64,000 bases of DNA. Source: Alcaligenaceae bacterium SAGV5. GTDB taxonomy: Bacteria > Pseudomonadota > Gammaproteobacteria > Burkholderiales > Burkholderiaceae_B. Made by a program: the position numbers and the translations under genes. Positions 41,525 through 49,856 of the stretch are shown in pieces. Below the pieces are notes generated by a model. The model worked only from the letters and a program-made list of their open reading frames with translations, was not told the origin of the DNA and ran no database searches. The stretch covers positions 1 to 64,000 of the forward strand of contig SPDP01000006.1 of the NCBI GenBank assembly GCA_009360345.1, in the 5' to 3' direction. Each line of letters opens with the position of its first letter. Within the stretch, counting starts at the first letter, position 1.

Positions 41525-42618
41525 CGCGTCTGGCAGGATCGGGCCGGCGTGTAGCTTTCTCGCTCCACGCTATGGGCGTTCAGGACCGCCCGGTCGATAA
41601 CGGGCGTCCTCCCCGCATCCATCAACAACGAGCCGTGCTCGACGATCAGGGGATCCTCGAACAATCGCGCGCGCGTCTTGGCAAAGCCATTCATCTCGCC
41701 CGCATGCCGCACGCGGCCTCGCCACACGCAGGCTTCGGCCCAGCATCCGATCTCGGTGGACACGCCGTCTCCCAGCACGGGCAGCAATCCGCGTGCATGA
41801 ATGTGATCCAGGGCCTGGCACAGCCGTTCGACGCCGCCGGCTTTCTTCATCTTCAATTTGATGAAGCCGATGCCTGGCAAGGAGGCGGCGCGGTCGATGT
41901 CGGCCAGGCTATAGATCGACTCGTCCAGCATCACCGGCACCGGCGAGATCCGCGCCACCTCGGCGTTGCTTTCCCAATCCTGCGAGCCACAAGGCTGTTC
42001 CAGCAGCTCGATATCCGGCACGCCGCGCAAACCGTCCAGGTAGCGGCGGGCATCGTCCAGGGAAAAACCGCAATTCGCATCGATGCGCAGGGCCGCCCGC
42101 CCACGCGCCGTCTCGGCAATCGTATGAAGACGCGCGAGGTCCTTGCCTACGTCGAAACCCGCCTTGACCTTGAGCGTGGCAAAACCGGATTCGATCAGCC
42201 CGTTCACCTCGTCTTTCAACGCTTCGGGATCCTTCGCATGACACGGGGCCAGGAGCGGGATCCTCGTGGTTTCCATCACACGAAGCGCGTCATGCGCCGT
42301 CAGCATTTCCAGTGCCGCGATGAGCGTGCTGGCCGCGCACGGGTGCATGTCGACCTGGCGCCGCAGGATGGCCAACGCGGCCACCGGATCCGTTCCGATC
42401 GACGCCGAGGCGGCATGCTTGCAGAAATCCCAGCCGCCTTCCACGCTTTCGTGGGTGTAGCCCGGCGTGATCAGGGCCTCGCCCCAACCCAGCTCGCCCC
42501 CGCTGCCGCGAACTTCGGCCACCACCGGCGTGATCTCGTGGAACACTTTCCGGGAAACCGCGTACGGGGTCTCCAGCGGCATCGATATCCGGTAGAGATG
42601 GATGGAATCTATCTTCAT
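41521..42618 (-). CDS. Mandelate racemase/muconate lactonizing enzyme family protein
   Basis: A 365-residue enolase-superfamily enzyme with an N-terminal capping domain and TIM barrel. Catalytic residues visible: KVKAGFD (K-x-K), metal acids in RIDANCGFS, LLEQPCGS and VMLDESIYS, and KLKMKKAGG (second-base lysine). The MLE subgroup fits. Reaction: abstraction of an alpha-proton from a carboxylate, then racemisation, dehydration or cycloisomerisation. Overlaps both neighbours by ATGA, which shows tight coupling. Confidence 0.85.
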   Translation of the reverse strand: MKIDSIHLYRISMPLETPYAVSRKVFHEITPVVAEVRGSGGELGWGEALITPGYTHESVEGGWDFCKHAASASIGTDPVAALAILRRQVDMHPCAASTLIAALEMLTAHDALRVMETTRIPLLAPCHAKDPEALKDEVNGLIESGFATLKVKAGFDVGKDLARLHTIAETARGRAALRIDANCGFSLDDARRYLDGLRGVPDIELLEQPCGSQDWESNAEVARISPVPVMLDESIYSLADIDRAASLPGIGFIKLKMKKAGGVERLCQALDHIHARGLLPVLGDGVSTEIGCWAEACVWRGRVRHAGEMNGFAKTRARLFEDPLIVEHGSLLMDAGRTPVIDRAVLNAHSVERESYTPARSCQTR

Positions 42619-43640
42619 GACACGGCCACCGGCGCAAGTTCATCGAGATGGGGCGCGATGGCGAGTATGGCCTTGCCGGTCGTGGCGCGCGAGGCCAGCG
42701 CCGTCTGCGCCAGACGCGCCTGCTCCAGCGGCCAGACATGCGGCGCGCTGCCGGCATCGGCGCCCGACGCCAGCCAGCCCATCACGTCGCCGGCCCGCCG
42801 GGCATATTCCTGGGTTGTCGCGATGTAGTCCGCCATATGGGGCCGCGTAAGAAAAACCGATCCGGCTTCCGCCAGCTCCATGGGGTCCAGCGCATCCACC
42901 CGCCCCGATGCGTGTCCGTACAGCACGCATGTGCCGCGCCGCCTGAGCGACCGCAACGACCTGGCCAGCGTATCGCGGCCCACGGAATCGAATACCACGT
43001 CCACGCCCCTCCCCTCGGTCATGCGCCGGACCTCGGCGTCGAAATCCGCCTCGCGATACAAGATGACTTCCCGGGCGCCCAGGTCGCGCGCGATCCGCGC
43101 CTTGGCCTCATTGCCGGCGGTCGCGATCACGTTCACGCCCAGCGCCCTCGCCCGCCGGATGAGCCATTGCCCCACGCCGCCAGCCCCCGCATGCACCAGG
43201 CACCAGTCGTCCGCGCGCAAGCCGAACTCGGTCGTCAAATAATGCGCCGTCATGGCATTGGTCATCCCGGCGGCCGCGCGGGCCAGGGATACGCCGCCGG
43301 GCACGCGCGCCAGGCGATGCGCGGGAACGATGGCATGGTCGGCCCAGGCGCCCAGGGTGCGCGTGAAGGCGACACGCGCGCCCGGCTCGATGCCCGCGAC
43401 GCCCGGCCCCAGGGCGTCGACACATCCGGCCCCCTCGATCCCCAGCGTCAAGGGCAGGCGCGACACATACGTGGCGGACGCCGCGTAGTCTCCCTCGCGC
43501 CGGTAGATATCCGTGTAGTTCACGCCCGCGTAGGCCATGCGCACCCGGACCTCGCCCGGGCCGGGTTCGGGCACGGGAAGATCCTGCACCAGCCGCAATG
43601 CTTCCGGCCCGCCGAAACGCTCGATACGAATAGCGCGCAT
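42615..43640 (-). CDS. Zinc-independent quinone oxidoreductase (MDR superfamily)
   Basis: A 341-residue NADPH-dependent reductase: MRAIRIERFGGPEALRLVQDLPVPEPGPGEVRVRM, LTLGIEGAGCVDALGPGV, LVHAGAGGVGQWLIRRARALGVNVIATAG (nucleotide-binding glycines) and VVFDSVGRDTLARSL. No zinc ligands. Start ATG 43640; GTG 43646 is possible. Stop overlaps the next gene's start by four bases. Paralogous to the gene at 29886. In this operon it may reduce an unsaturated intermediate. Confidence 0.87.
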   Translation of the reverse strand: MRAIRIERFGGPEALRLVQDLPVPEPGPGEVRVRMAYAGVNYTDIYRREGDYAASATYVSRLPLTLGIEGAGCVDALGPGVAGIEPGARVAFTRTLGAWADHAIVPAHRLARVPGGVSLARAAAGMTNAMTAHYLTTEFGLRADDWCLVHAGAGGVGQWLIRRARALGVNVIATAGNEAKARIARDLGAREVILYREADFDAEVRRMTEGRGVDVVFDSVGRDTLARSLRSLRRRGTCVLYGHASGRVDALDPMELAEAGSVFLTRPHMADYIATTQEYARRAGDVMGWLASGADAGSAPHVWPLEQARLAQTALASRATTGKAILAIAPHLDELAPVAVS

Positions 43641-43650
43641 CGCCACGCCC

Positions 43651-44523
43651 TCAGGCCGCTTCGGCCGCGGCGCGCACGGCCTGCCGGCCCGATATCTGCG
43701 TGCGGTACAAGGTGCGCGGCTGGCTCGCGTCCAGGGCGTCGCGGCGGTGCATCGTGGCAAGGTTGTCCCAGATGAGCATGTCCCCCATGCGCCACTCGTG
43801 CCTGTAGACGAACTGCGGCTGGGTGGCATGGGCCCAGAGCCTGTCCAGCAACGCCTCGCCCCGCTCGTCGGGCAACTCCGTGACGTAGGATTTCTGGCGG
43901 CGGCCCAGGAACACCACCGAACGCCCCGTGGCCGGATGCACCCTCAGCAACGGGTGGATCGCGCCCAGGGGACGCTCCCCTTCGCGCAGCGCGGCGCCCT
44001 CGGCACGCGGCTTGCCGGCACTATTGAGCGAGCCGTCATGGAAGGCATGGCGCCCCTGGGCTTGCGCCCGCAGCGCTTCCGGCAGCGTGTCGTGCGCCAG
44101 ATAGAGGTTCGAGAAAAACGTCTCGCCCCCCGTTTCCGGAAGGCGAAGGGGGTACAGTATCGCGCCCCGCGGCGGCAGATCGTCGAATGTCATATCGGCA
44201 TGCCAGACTAGCTCGGAACTGCCCAGCAATCCCTTGGGCTTGCCGTTCTCTTCTTCGTTGGACATCAGCGCGATCTCGGGGTGCTCGGGAATATGGACGC
44301 GGCCGTAGCGCACGCCCGGCGGCATATCGAGCGCGCCGAAGAGCTGGCTGGCGGCCAGGAACTGGCCGGCATCGAGACGCTGGTCGCGGAAGACCAGCAC
44401 CAGATGGCGGTTCCACGCCTCGTGGAGCTGCTCGCGCAGGTCCTCGGAAACAGGCTGGCGAAGGTCCAGGCCATGGACTTCGGCGCCCAGGGATGCGCAA
44501 AGCGGGGTGATCTTCATCGACAT
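43651..44523 (-). CDS. TauD/TfdA-family 2-oxoglutarate dioxygenase
   Basis: A 290-residue Fe(II)/2-oxoglutarate oxygenase: LGAEVHGLDLRQPVSEDL, the metal motif WHADMTFDDLPPRGAILY (H-x-D), the distal His in TMHRRDALDASQPRTLYRTQI and the 2-oxoglutarate-binding Arg in the same stretch. TauD relatives release sulfite from sulfonates or oxygenate phenoxyacetates. It follows Bug receptor C and precedes the quinone reductase by 10 bases. The rhodanese downstream makes an organosulfur substrate attractive. Confidence 0.87.
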   Translation of the reverse strand: MSMKITPLCASLGAEVHGLDLRQPVSEDLREQLHEAWNRHLVLVFRDQRLDAGQFLAASQLFGALDMPPGVRYGRVHIPEHPEIALMSNEEENGKPKGLLGSSELVWHADMTFDDLPPRGAILYPLRLPETGGETFFSNLYLAHDTLPEALRAQAQGRHAFHDGSLNSAGKPRAEGAALREGERPLGAIHPLLRVHPATGRSVVFLGRRQKSYVTELPDERGEALLDRLWAHATQPQFVYRHEWRMGDMLIWDNLATMHRRDALDASQPRTLYRTQISGRQAVRAAAEAA

Positions 44524-44558
44524 GGTGCTCTACCGTGACAGGGACCGCGGTCGGCCGT

Positions 44559-45539
44559 TCAGTTGGTGGACGAAATATTCCTGCTCTTGATGATCGGGCT
44601 CCAACGCGCGGTTTCGCCGCGGATGTAGTCCATGTATTGCGCGCCGGTCGACGTCTCCGGACGAGAACCTTGCTGGGAGAACAGTTCCAGCAGGTCCGGC
44701 GACTTGAGCGCCTGGACCGCGGCTTCCTGGATGCGCCTCACGACCGGCGGCGGCAGGTTCGCCGGGCCGCACAAGCCATAGGCGCCGCCGCCTCCGATCA
44801 GGTCCGGATACCCCGCCTCGGCGGTGGTGGGAACGTCCGGCAGGAAGGTGCTGCGCCTGGCATCGGTGACGGCCAGGGCCACCAGCTTCCCGGCGCGGAT
44901 CTGGGGCAGCACATTCGGCATTTCGCCGATGAACATCTGCAGATTGCCATTGAGCATGTCCATGACGATGGGCGCTCCGCTCTTGTAGGGCACGTGCACC
45001 ATGTCGATCTTCGCGAGCGACATCATGAGTTCGGCCGTAAGATGGGTCATCGAGCCGGTCCCGGCCGATCCGAACGACAGTTTCCCCGGATTCGCGCGCA
45101 CGTGGGCCACGAACTCCCCCAGCGTCTTGATGCCCAGGCTCGCGGGAACCACGATGACCTTCGAGGTATCGGTAAGCAGGGTGATGTAAGTCAAGTCCTT
45201 GTAGACATCGAACGGCAGTTTCATTCCCATCAGCGGCAGATTCACCAGGGGGCCGGGCGGACAGAACAGCAGCGTGTTTCCGTCGGCCGCGCTCTGGGTC
45301 ACCGCGCTGATGCCGATGACGCCGGCGCCGCCCGGCTTGTTCTCCACCACGATGGGTTGGCCCAATTGGTCGGCAAACGACTTGGCGAAGATGCGCGCGA
45401 GGACGTCGGCGGATCCACCCGCCTGATACGTCACGATCAGCCGCACGGGCCGGTCGGGATAGACCGCGTATGCGCACGTCGATGCCGACGCGAATGCGAG
45501 ACTCAACAGGAATCCGGCGACACGGAAGAATCGGAACAT
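44559..45539 (-). CDS. Bug-family periplasmic solute receptor C
   Basis: A 326-residue TctC/Bug receptor: signal peptide (FLLSLAFASASTCAYA), YPDRPVRLIVTYQAGGSADVLARIFAKSF, GQPIVVENKPGGAGVIG, ADGNTLLFC, HVPYKSGAPIVMDMLNGNLQ and LPDVPTTAEAGYP. Start 45539 (MFRFFRVAG). It is the first gene of a five-gene operon (receptor, TauD, quinone reductase, enolase superfamily, rhodanese) and divergent from a LysR regulator. Confidence 0.9.
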   Translation of the reverse strand: MFRFFRVAGFLLSLAFASASTCAYAVYPDRPVRLIVTYQAGGSADVLARIFAKSFADQLGQPIVVENKPGGAGVIGISAVTQSAADGNTLLFCPPGPLVNLPLMGMKLPFDVYKDLTYITLLTDTSKVIVVPASLGIKTLGEFVAHVRANPGKLSFGSAGTGSMTHLTAELMMSLAKIDMVHVPYKSGAPIVMDMLNGNLQMFIGEMPNVLPQIRAGKLVALAVTDARRSTFLPDVPTTAEAGYPDLIGGGGAYGLCGPANLPPPVVRRIQEAAVQALKSPDLLELFSQQGSRPETSTGAQYMDYIRGETARWSPIIKSRNISSTN

Positions 45540-45735
45540 GGGCTTGTACCTCTCGGGTTGTCTCGTTGTATCGATCAGCAAACCGGCCCATCGGTGCTGA
45601 CACTATGCGATCGATGCTAGCACCCGATGCCTTCGGGTTTCTCTGTATTTTCTGAAGGAAAACTTAAGGATTTCTTTTGTTAGGATTCGACGTGCGTCCT
45701 TCGTGGAACGCCCAGCACAGTCGGGGAAGCCCTCC

Positions 45736-46629
45736 ATGTCGTCACGTGAACTGCGGTCTCTGGTTTCCATCGCCGACCACGGCAGCATCACCGCCGCATC
45801 GGAAGCGCTTTTCCTGACCGTTCCGGCGGTCAGCGCCCACGTGGCCAATCTCGAGCAGGAATTCGGCGTCCAATTACTGGATCGGAAGCGCAAGCCCGCC
45901 CGGCTCAGCGAAGCGGGGCTGGTCATCGTCGAACGGGCCAGGGAAATACTCAGGCTGCACGATCAGCTCCACAACGCCGTCGCGGAGTCATCCAGTTTCA
46001 GTGGCGTGCTGCGCATCGGCGCCTCGCCCACCGTGCTGACCAGCATCATCCCGCGTTCGCTCGCGGCGCTGCGCAAGGCCTACCCCCGCCTTCAGGTGCG
46101 GATGCGGTATGGACGCCCGGCGTTTCTCATCAAGCGGCTCGAACACGACGAAATAGACGTGGCGTTCATCAGCGAACCCAGGACCCAGATCGAAGGCATC
46201 AAGTGGACGATGTGCGCGCTGGAGCCCATCGTCGTGGTCGCGCCGCCCCACGCGCGCGGACAAACCGACGAGGCCCTGCTCCATGAGTTCCCGTACATCC
46301 GGTTCGGCCGCAACTTCCTGGTCAGCCGGGACATCGAAGAGCACCTGGCGGACCGTCAACTTGTGCTGAAGGATGCCATGGACGTCGAATCCGTGGACGC
46401 GATCAAGCTGTTGGTCCTGAACGGCCTGGGTGTGTCCATCGTTCCCGACGGCAACCCCCGGCTCTCGCAGTTGTACGGATTGCGCGTCATGCCTTTGGGA
46501 ACGCCGCCGCTGATGCGGCGCATAGGCATTGCCGAAGCCGTGGGGGGATCGAAGCAGCAGATCGCCGCTGAACTGCTCGAGATTTTTCGGCGCACGTCAC
46601 TGCATGAAGTGCATCCGGAACAGGTATGA
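45736..46629 (+). CDS. LysR-family transcriptional regulator
   Basis: A 297-residue activator with N-terminal HTH (MSSRELRSLVSIADHGSITAASEALFLTVPAVSAHVANLEQEFGVQLLDR, recognised by DHGSITAASEAL and VPAVSAHVANLE) and a periplasmic-binding-like effector domain (GVLRIGASPTVLTSIIP). The 196-base divergent gap (45540-45735) is AT-richer; CTTAAG at about 45664 is a possible part of its site. It probably activates the organosulfur-like operon. Start 45736 is preferred to the GTG at 45703. Confidence 0.88.
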   Translation: MSSRELRSLVSIADHGSITAASEALFLTVPAVSAHVANLEQEFGVQLLDRKRKPARLSEAGLVIVERAREILRLHDQLHNAVAESSSFSGVLRIGASPTVLTSIIPRSLAALRKAYPRLQVRMRYGRPAFLIKRLEHDEIDVAFISEPRTQIEGIKWTMCALEPIVVVAPPHARGQTDEALLHEFPYIRFGRNFLVSRDIEEHLADRQLVLKDAMDVESVDAIKLLVLNGLGVSIVPDGNPRLSQLYGLRVMPLGTPPLMRRIGIAEAVGGSKQQIAAELLEIFRRTSLHEVHPEQV

Positions 46630-46658
46630 ACGCCAGAGCGAAGGTCCGGCACGGCATG

Positions 46659-46982
46659 TCAAAGCACCGCCTCCAGTCCTTTTCGATCCAGCAGGCTCAG
46701 TAGCTTCAACGACGGCCCGCTGGGCGCCTTGTCCCCTTGTTCCCACTTGCGGATCGTTGAAACACTGGTATTGAGCACCAGCGCCAGCACGGTCTGGCTG
46801 AGCTTGAACTTCTCCCGCATGGCCCGAATTTCTTCTTTGCTGTACACCGGGACGGGCTCCAGGCAGAGCGCGTCATATTGGTTCATCTTGCGCTTGGTGA
46901 TGAACCCCTGGCGATGCAAGTCATTGGCCGTTTCATGCACGGCGGCGAGTATGGGACTCTTCACTTTGGTTCGGCTGGTCAT
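46659..46982 (-). CDS. HTH antitoxin of a RelE/HigB-type pair
   Basis: A 107-residue protein with a Cro/HigA-like helix-turn-helix at residues about 50-95: SKEEIRAMREKFKLSQTVLALVLNTSVSTIRKWEQGDKAPSGPSL (recognised by KFKLSQTVLALVLN and STIRKWEQG). Start 46982 (MTSRTKVKSP) lies within the toxin 3' end: about 50 bases overlap, typical of toxin-first pairs. Lower GC and different codon use than neighbours suggest acquisition. Frame intact, whereas the toxin is broken. Confidence 0.8.
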   Translation of the reverse strand: MTSRTKVKSPILAAVHETANDLHRQGFITKRKMNQYDALCLEPVPVYSKEEIRAMREKFKLSQTVLALVLNTSVSTIRKWEQGDKAPSGPSLKLLSLLDRKGLEAVL

Positions 46983-47335
46983 GGCAGATCTCTTGTAGCG
47001 ACCCGTCTTGGACGGCATCCTTCATTTCCAGATTGGTCAGGTTGAGCAAATCTTCAGTCAAGAATTGAAGCGCCTCCAGTTCCACGTCACTGATGTTTGC
47101 CCTATCGTTCTTTGAGAATCCAAAGACAAAAACCCAGAGATTCTCCTTGTTGGTAGCGACGAGCGTGCGAATGCCACGGCTCTTGCCGCGGCTCCCAACC
47201 GCTACTCGCTTCTTGACCAAGCCACTACCAAGCTCAGCATCAATGATGCCCCTGGTGCATCTCGTCGACCGCCTTGCATAGCAGTTGTTCAGTCAACTCC
47301 GTCTTGCGCATCCAACGCACGAAGTAGCGTGTCAT
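46933..47335 (-). pseudogene. RelE/HigB-type toxin gene with a one-base frameshift
   Basis: From ATG 47335 the frame reads MTRYFVRWMRKTELTEQLL ... EMHQGHH and stops at 47240. In the next frame from about 47250 the protein resumes: IIDAELGSGLVKKRVAVGSRGKSRG, IRTLVATNKENLWVFVFGFSKNDRANIS. Removing one base of the C4 run at 47249-47252 (G4 on the coding strand) restores one continuous toxin of about 133 residues that matches the RelE/HigB family (KR-x-A ... GK-x-GG-x-R-T-L-V ... F-FGF-K-x-[ED]-R-x-N-I). Either natural inactivation or a homopolymer sequencing error. Confidence 0.8.
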
Positions 47336-47361
47336 GAAGACTTACCGCATTTCTCTAATTA

Positions 47362-47394
47362 TGCCACTTAGTGGCACCCTTATCCAGGATAAGG
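47362..47394 (-). promoter_or_regulatory. Toxin-antitoxin promoter with two palindromes
   Basis: TGCCACT-T-AGTGGCA (47362-47376) and CCTTATCC-A-GGATAAGG (47378-47394) are perfect odd-centred palindromes just upstream of the toxin start at 47335. On the minus strand TGGATA, 17 bases, CATAAT forms a reasonable -35/-10 pair overlapping both. A HigA-type antitoxin would bind here. Confidence 0.72.
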
Positions 47395-47554
47395 GGTACG
47401 GCTGCGCATGACCCTCGATACAGCTGCCGCACTGCCTCGACATCTCCCCACTTGCGGAGACGCGCCCTGGATTGTCCCCGCAACGCCGCAATCAATGAAA
47501 GGTCGTTGTGTGCTCGAATAGTCCTGGCCAACTGCACCGCCCTACAATCGACCT

Positions 47555-48409
47555 GTGAATCCTGCCCCCTCGTCCAAGCCGCAGCGAGCGGCGTCAGCCT
47601 CCCGCGACAAAGGCGGCCCGGTCCGGCCCAACGTCAAATCCGCGGACCGCGTCCTCGATATCCTGGAATTGCTGGCCAGCACCGGGCGCGCCATGACGCA
47701 TGCCGAAATCTCGCGCCGGACGGCCGTTCCGAAAAGCAGCCTGACCGCGCTGCTGCACAACCTCGTCGTCCGCGGCTACATCGAGCAATCGCGGGATACG
47801 CAGCAGTTCCAGCTCGGCGAAGGCGCCTATGCGCTCGCGCGGCGTGGCGCGCACAACCGCGACCTGCTGCGCGCCAGCGAACCATGGCTGCGTCGGCTCA
47901 TGCATGACACGGAAGAGTCGGCCGGGCTCAGCGTGCTGCGCAACGACATGGCCGAGCGCATCGCCTCCGCCCAATCGCCGAATGCGGTGCTGTATTCCGT
48001 GCACGTCGGCGTCATGCAGCCGCTCTATGCCAGTTCGGCGGGCAAGGTATTGCTCGCGTGGCTGTCCCCGGCCGAACGCGAGGCCTATCTCCAGCGCGTC
48101 CAGCTGCAACCGCGCACCGAACGGACCATACGCTCCGCGGCGGTCCTGCGGCGGCAACTGCACCAGATCCGGGAGGAAGGCGTGGCCTGGTCCTTCAGCG
48201 AGTTCACGGTCGGCATCGTGGGCCTGGCCGTCCCCGTCCTGGACCTCCACGGGCGCGCGCTCGCGGCCGTGGGCCTGGCCCTGCCGGCCAGCCGCCTGGA
48301 CGATCCCCGCAAGCTGAAGCTGGAGCAGGCCCTGCGCATCGCCGCCCGGAAAATTGCCGCGGCGACGGATCGGGCCAGGGTTTCCGAAGCGAAAAGTGTT
48401 CACATATGA
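47555..48409 (+). CDS. IclR-family transcriptional regulator
   Basis: A 284-residue regulator with N-terminal HTH (VKSADRVLDILELLASTGRAMTHAEISRRTAVPKSSLTALLHNLVVRGYI, recognised by SADRVLDILELLA and VPKSSLTALLHNL) and an effector domain (YSVHVGVMQPLYASSAGKVLLAWLS ... SFSEFTVGIVGLAVPVLD). GTG 47555 is the start. It reads toward the flavoprotein/Bug cluster and begins its presumed regulon, 87 bases before the first oxidoreductase. Confidence 0.88.
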   Translation: MNPAPSSKPQRAASASRDKGGPVRPNVKSADRVLDILELLASTGRAMTHAEISRRTAVPKSSLTALLHNLVVRGYIEQSRDTQQFQLGEGAYALARRGAHNRDLLRASEPWLRRLMHDTEESAGLSVLRNDMAERIASAQSPNAVLYSVHVGVMQPLYASSAGKVLLAWLSPAEREAYLQRVQLQPRTERTIRSAAVLRRQLHQIREEGVAWSFSEFTVGIVGLAVPVLDLHGRALAAVGLALPASRLDDPRKLKLEQALRIAARKIAAATDRARVSEAKSVHI

Positions 48410-48496
48410 GAACACCGTCTGGCGGCATGCGATACCGGGGGCGACACTGCACCGCATGAACAGGAGGCGCCCGAACAGGGTGCCCGGGAGACATGC

Positions 48497-49840
48497 ATGC
48501 AGCCATCGGCCACCATCCAGGAAACACTGAACACGCCCGTCGCGGGCCGCTATGACGTCATCGTCGTCGGCGGCGGCGCCTCCGGCACCGTAGCCGCCAT
48601 CGCGGCGGCGCGCACGGGTGCCCGCACGCTGCTGGTCGAACGCGGCGGCTGCCTGGGCGGCGCCGCCACCGCCAATCTCGTGGCCCAATGGGTCGCGTTC
48701 TTCCATGGCGAGACGCGCGTGGTCGGCGGCATTCCGTTCGAGCTGGCCGAACGCGTGCAGGCCGCCGGCGGCTCGGACGGCTTCCATCGCTACGTGATGG
48801 GCGAGGCCGCCGGCACGCCATTTCCGCTGCGCGTACTGCCCTTCAACCCCGAGACGGTCAAGTGGGTGCTGGACGGCGTGGTCAACGAAGCCGGCGTGGA
48901 CGTGCTGCTGCACACGGCCTTTGCGCGCGCGCTGGTACAGGACGGTTCCATGGCCGGCGTCACGGTCGAGACCGTCCAGGGCCGCCTGGCCCTGCTCGCG
49001 CCCGTGGTCGTGGATGCCTCCGGCGATGCGCTGGTGTGCGCCAGCGCGGGCGTGCCATCCCAGGACGACGGCGGCGAGCGCCAACCCTGCACGTTGTCCT
49101 TCCGGCTGTCGAACGTGGACGTGGCGCGCTTCCGGGCGGTGCCGCCGGACGAGCGCCGCGCCCGGGTGCTGGGCGGCTTGCAGCGGGGCGAACTGTTCTG
49201 GGAAAGCCTGTCCTTCGTCAGCACCCCCGGCGGCACCGACGCCATCTGCCTGATGAGCCGCATCCAGGACATCGACGCACTGGACGCCCGCGACGCCTCG
49301 CGCGCCGAACAGGAAGGCCGCCGCCAGATCGCCAGCATCGTCGGCTTCCTGAGGCGCGAGATACCCGGCTTCGGGAACGCGATCCTGGCCGACATCGCCG
49401 AACGCGTGGGCGTGCGCGAGACGCGCCGCATCCAGGGCCGCTACACCCTGAGCGAAGAAGACATCATGCAGGCGCGCGGCTTCGACGACGCCATCGCCCT
49501 GGGCGCCGGCCCCATGGACCGCCACCAGCCGGGCGGCACCGGCATCCGCCTGTATGCGCCGCCCGAGCCCTTCGAGATACCGCTGCGCGCGCTGCTGCCC
49601 GTGGGCGTGGAAGGCCTGCTGGTGTGCGGCCGCACGCTCAGCGCGACACGCGAGGCCATGGCCGGCGCGCGCCACATGGCCACCTCCATGGCGATGGGAC
49701 AGGCTGTCGGCACGCTGGGCGCCATCGCGGCCGCCAGCGGCCGCCGCCCCTCGTCCGTGCCGGCCGCGGAAGTACAGCAAGACCTGGCACGGGCCCAAGC
49801 CCTGTTCCGCCGCGCGCAGGCCGCCCATCAGCCTGCCTGA
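48497..49840 (+). CDS. FAD-dependent oxidoreductase 1 (FAD_oxidored family)
   Basis: A 447-residue flavoprotein with N-terminal dinucleotide fold YDVIVVGGGASGTVAAIAAARTGARTLLVE, then GGCLGGAAT, APVVVDASGDALVCASAG (second FAD element) and a C-terminal GVEGLLVCGRTLSATREAMAGARHM typical of this family. Close paralogue of oxidoreductase 3 (52272): both share LNTPV..YDVIV, the SFRLSNVDV/FRMSNVDV segment, GRxxLxxEDI and the ALGAGPMD segment. Followed by Bug receptor D after 16 bases. Substrate unknown. Confidence 0.85.
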   Translation: MQPSATIQETLNTPVAGRYDVIVVGGGASGTVAAIAAARTGARTLLVERGGCLGGAATANLVAQWVAFFHGETRVVGGIPFELAERVQAAGGSDGFHRYVMGEAAGTPFPLRVLPFNPETVKWVLDGVVNEAGVDVLLHTAFARALVQDGSMAGVTVETVQGRLALLAPVVVDASGDALVCASAGVPSQDDGGERQPCTLSFRLSNVDVARFRAVPPDERRARVLGGLQRGELFWESLSFVSTPGGTDAICLMSRIQDIDALDARDASRAEQEGRRQIASIVGFLRREIPGFGNAILADIAERVGVRETRRIQGRYTLSEEDIMQARGFDDAIALGAGPMDRHQPGGTGIRLYAPPEPFEIPLRALLPVGVEGLLVCGRTLSATREAMAGARHMATSMAMGQAVGTLGAIAAASGRRPSSVPAAEVQQDLARAQALFRRAQAAHQPA

Positions 49841-49856
49841 TTTCCCAGGAGACACC

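Noticed and set aside
47355..47537. A 60-codon minus-strand frame upstream of the toxin gene
   Set aside because: It overlaps the predicted promoter palindromes, and its sequence matches no family I know. Possible debris, not supported as a gene.
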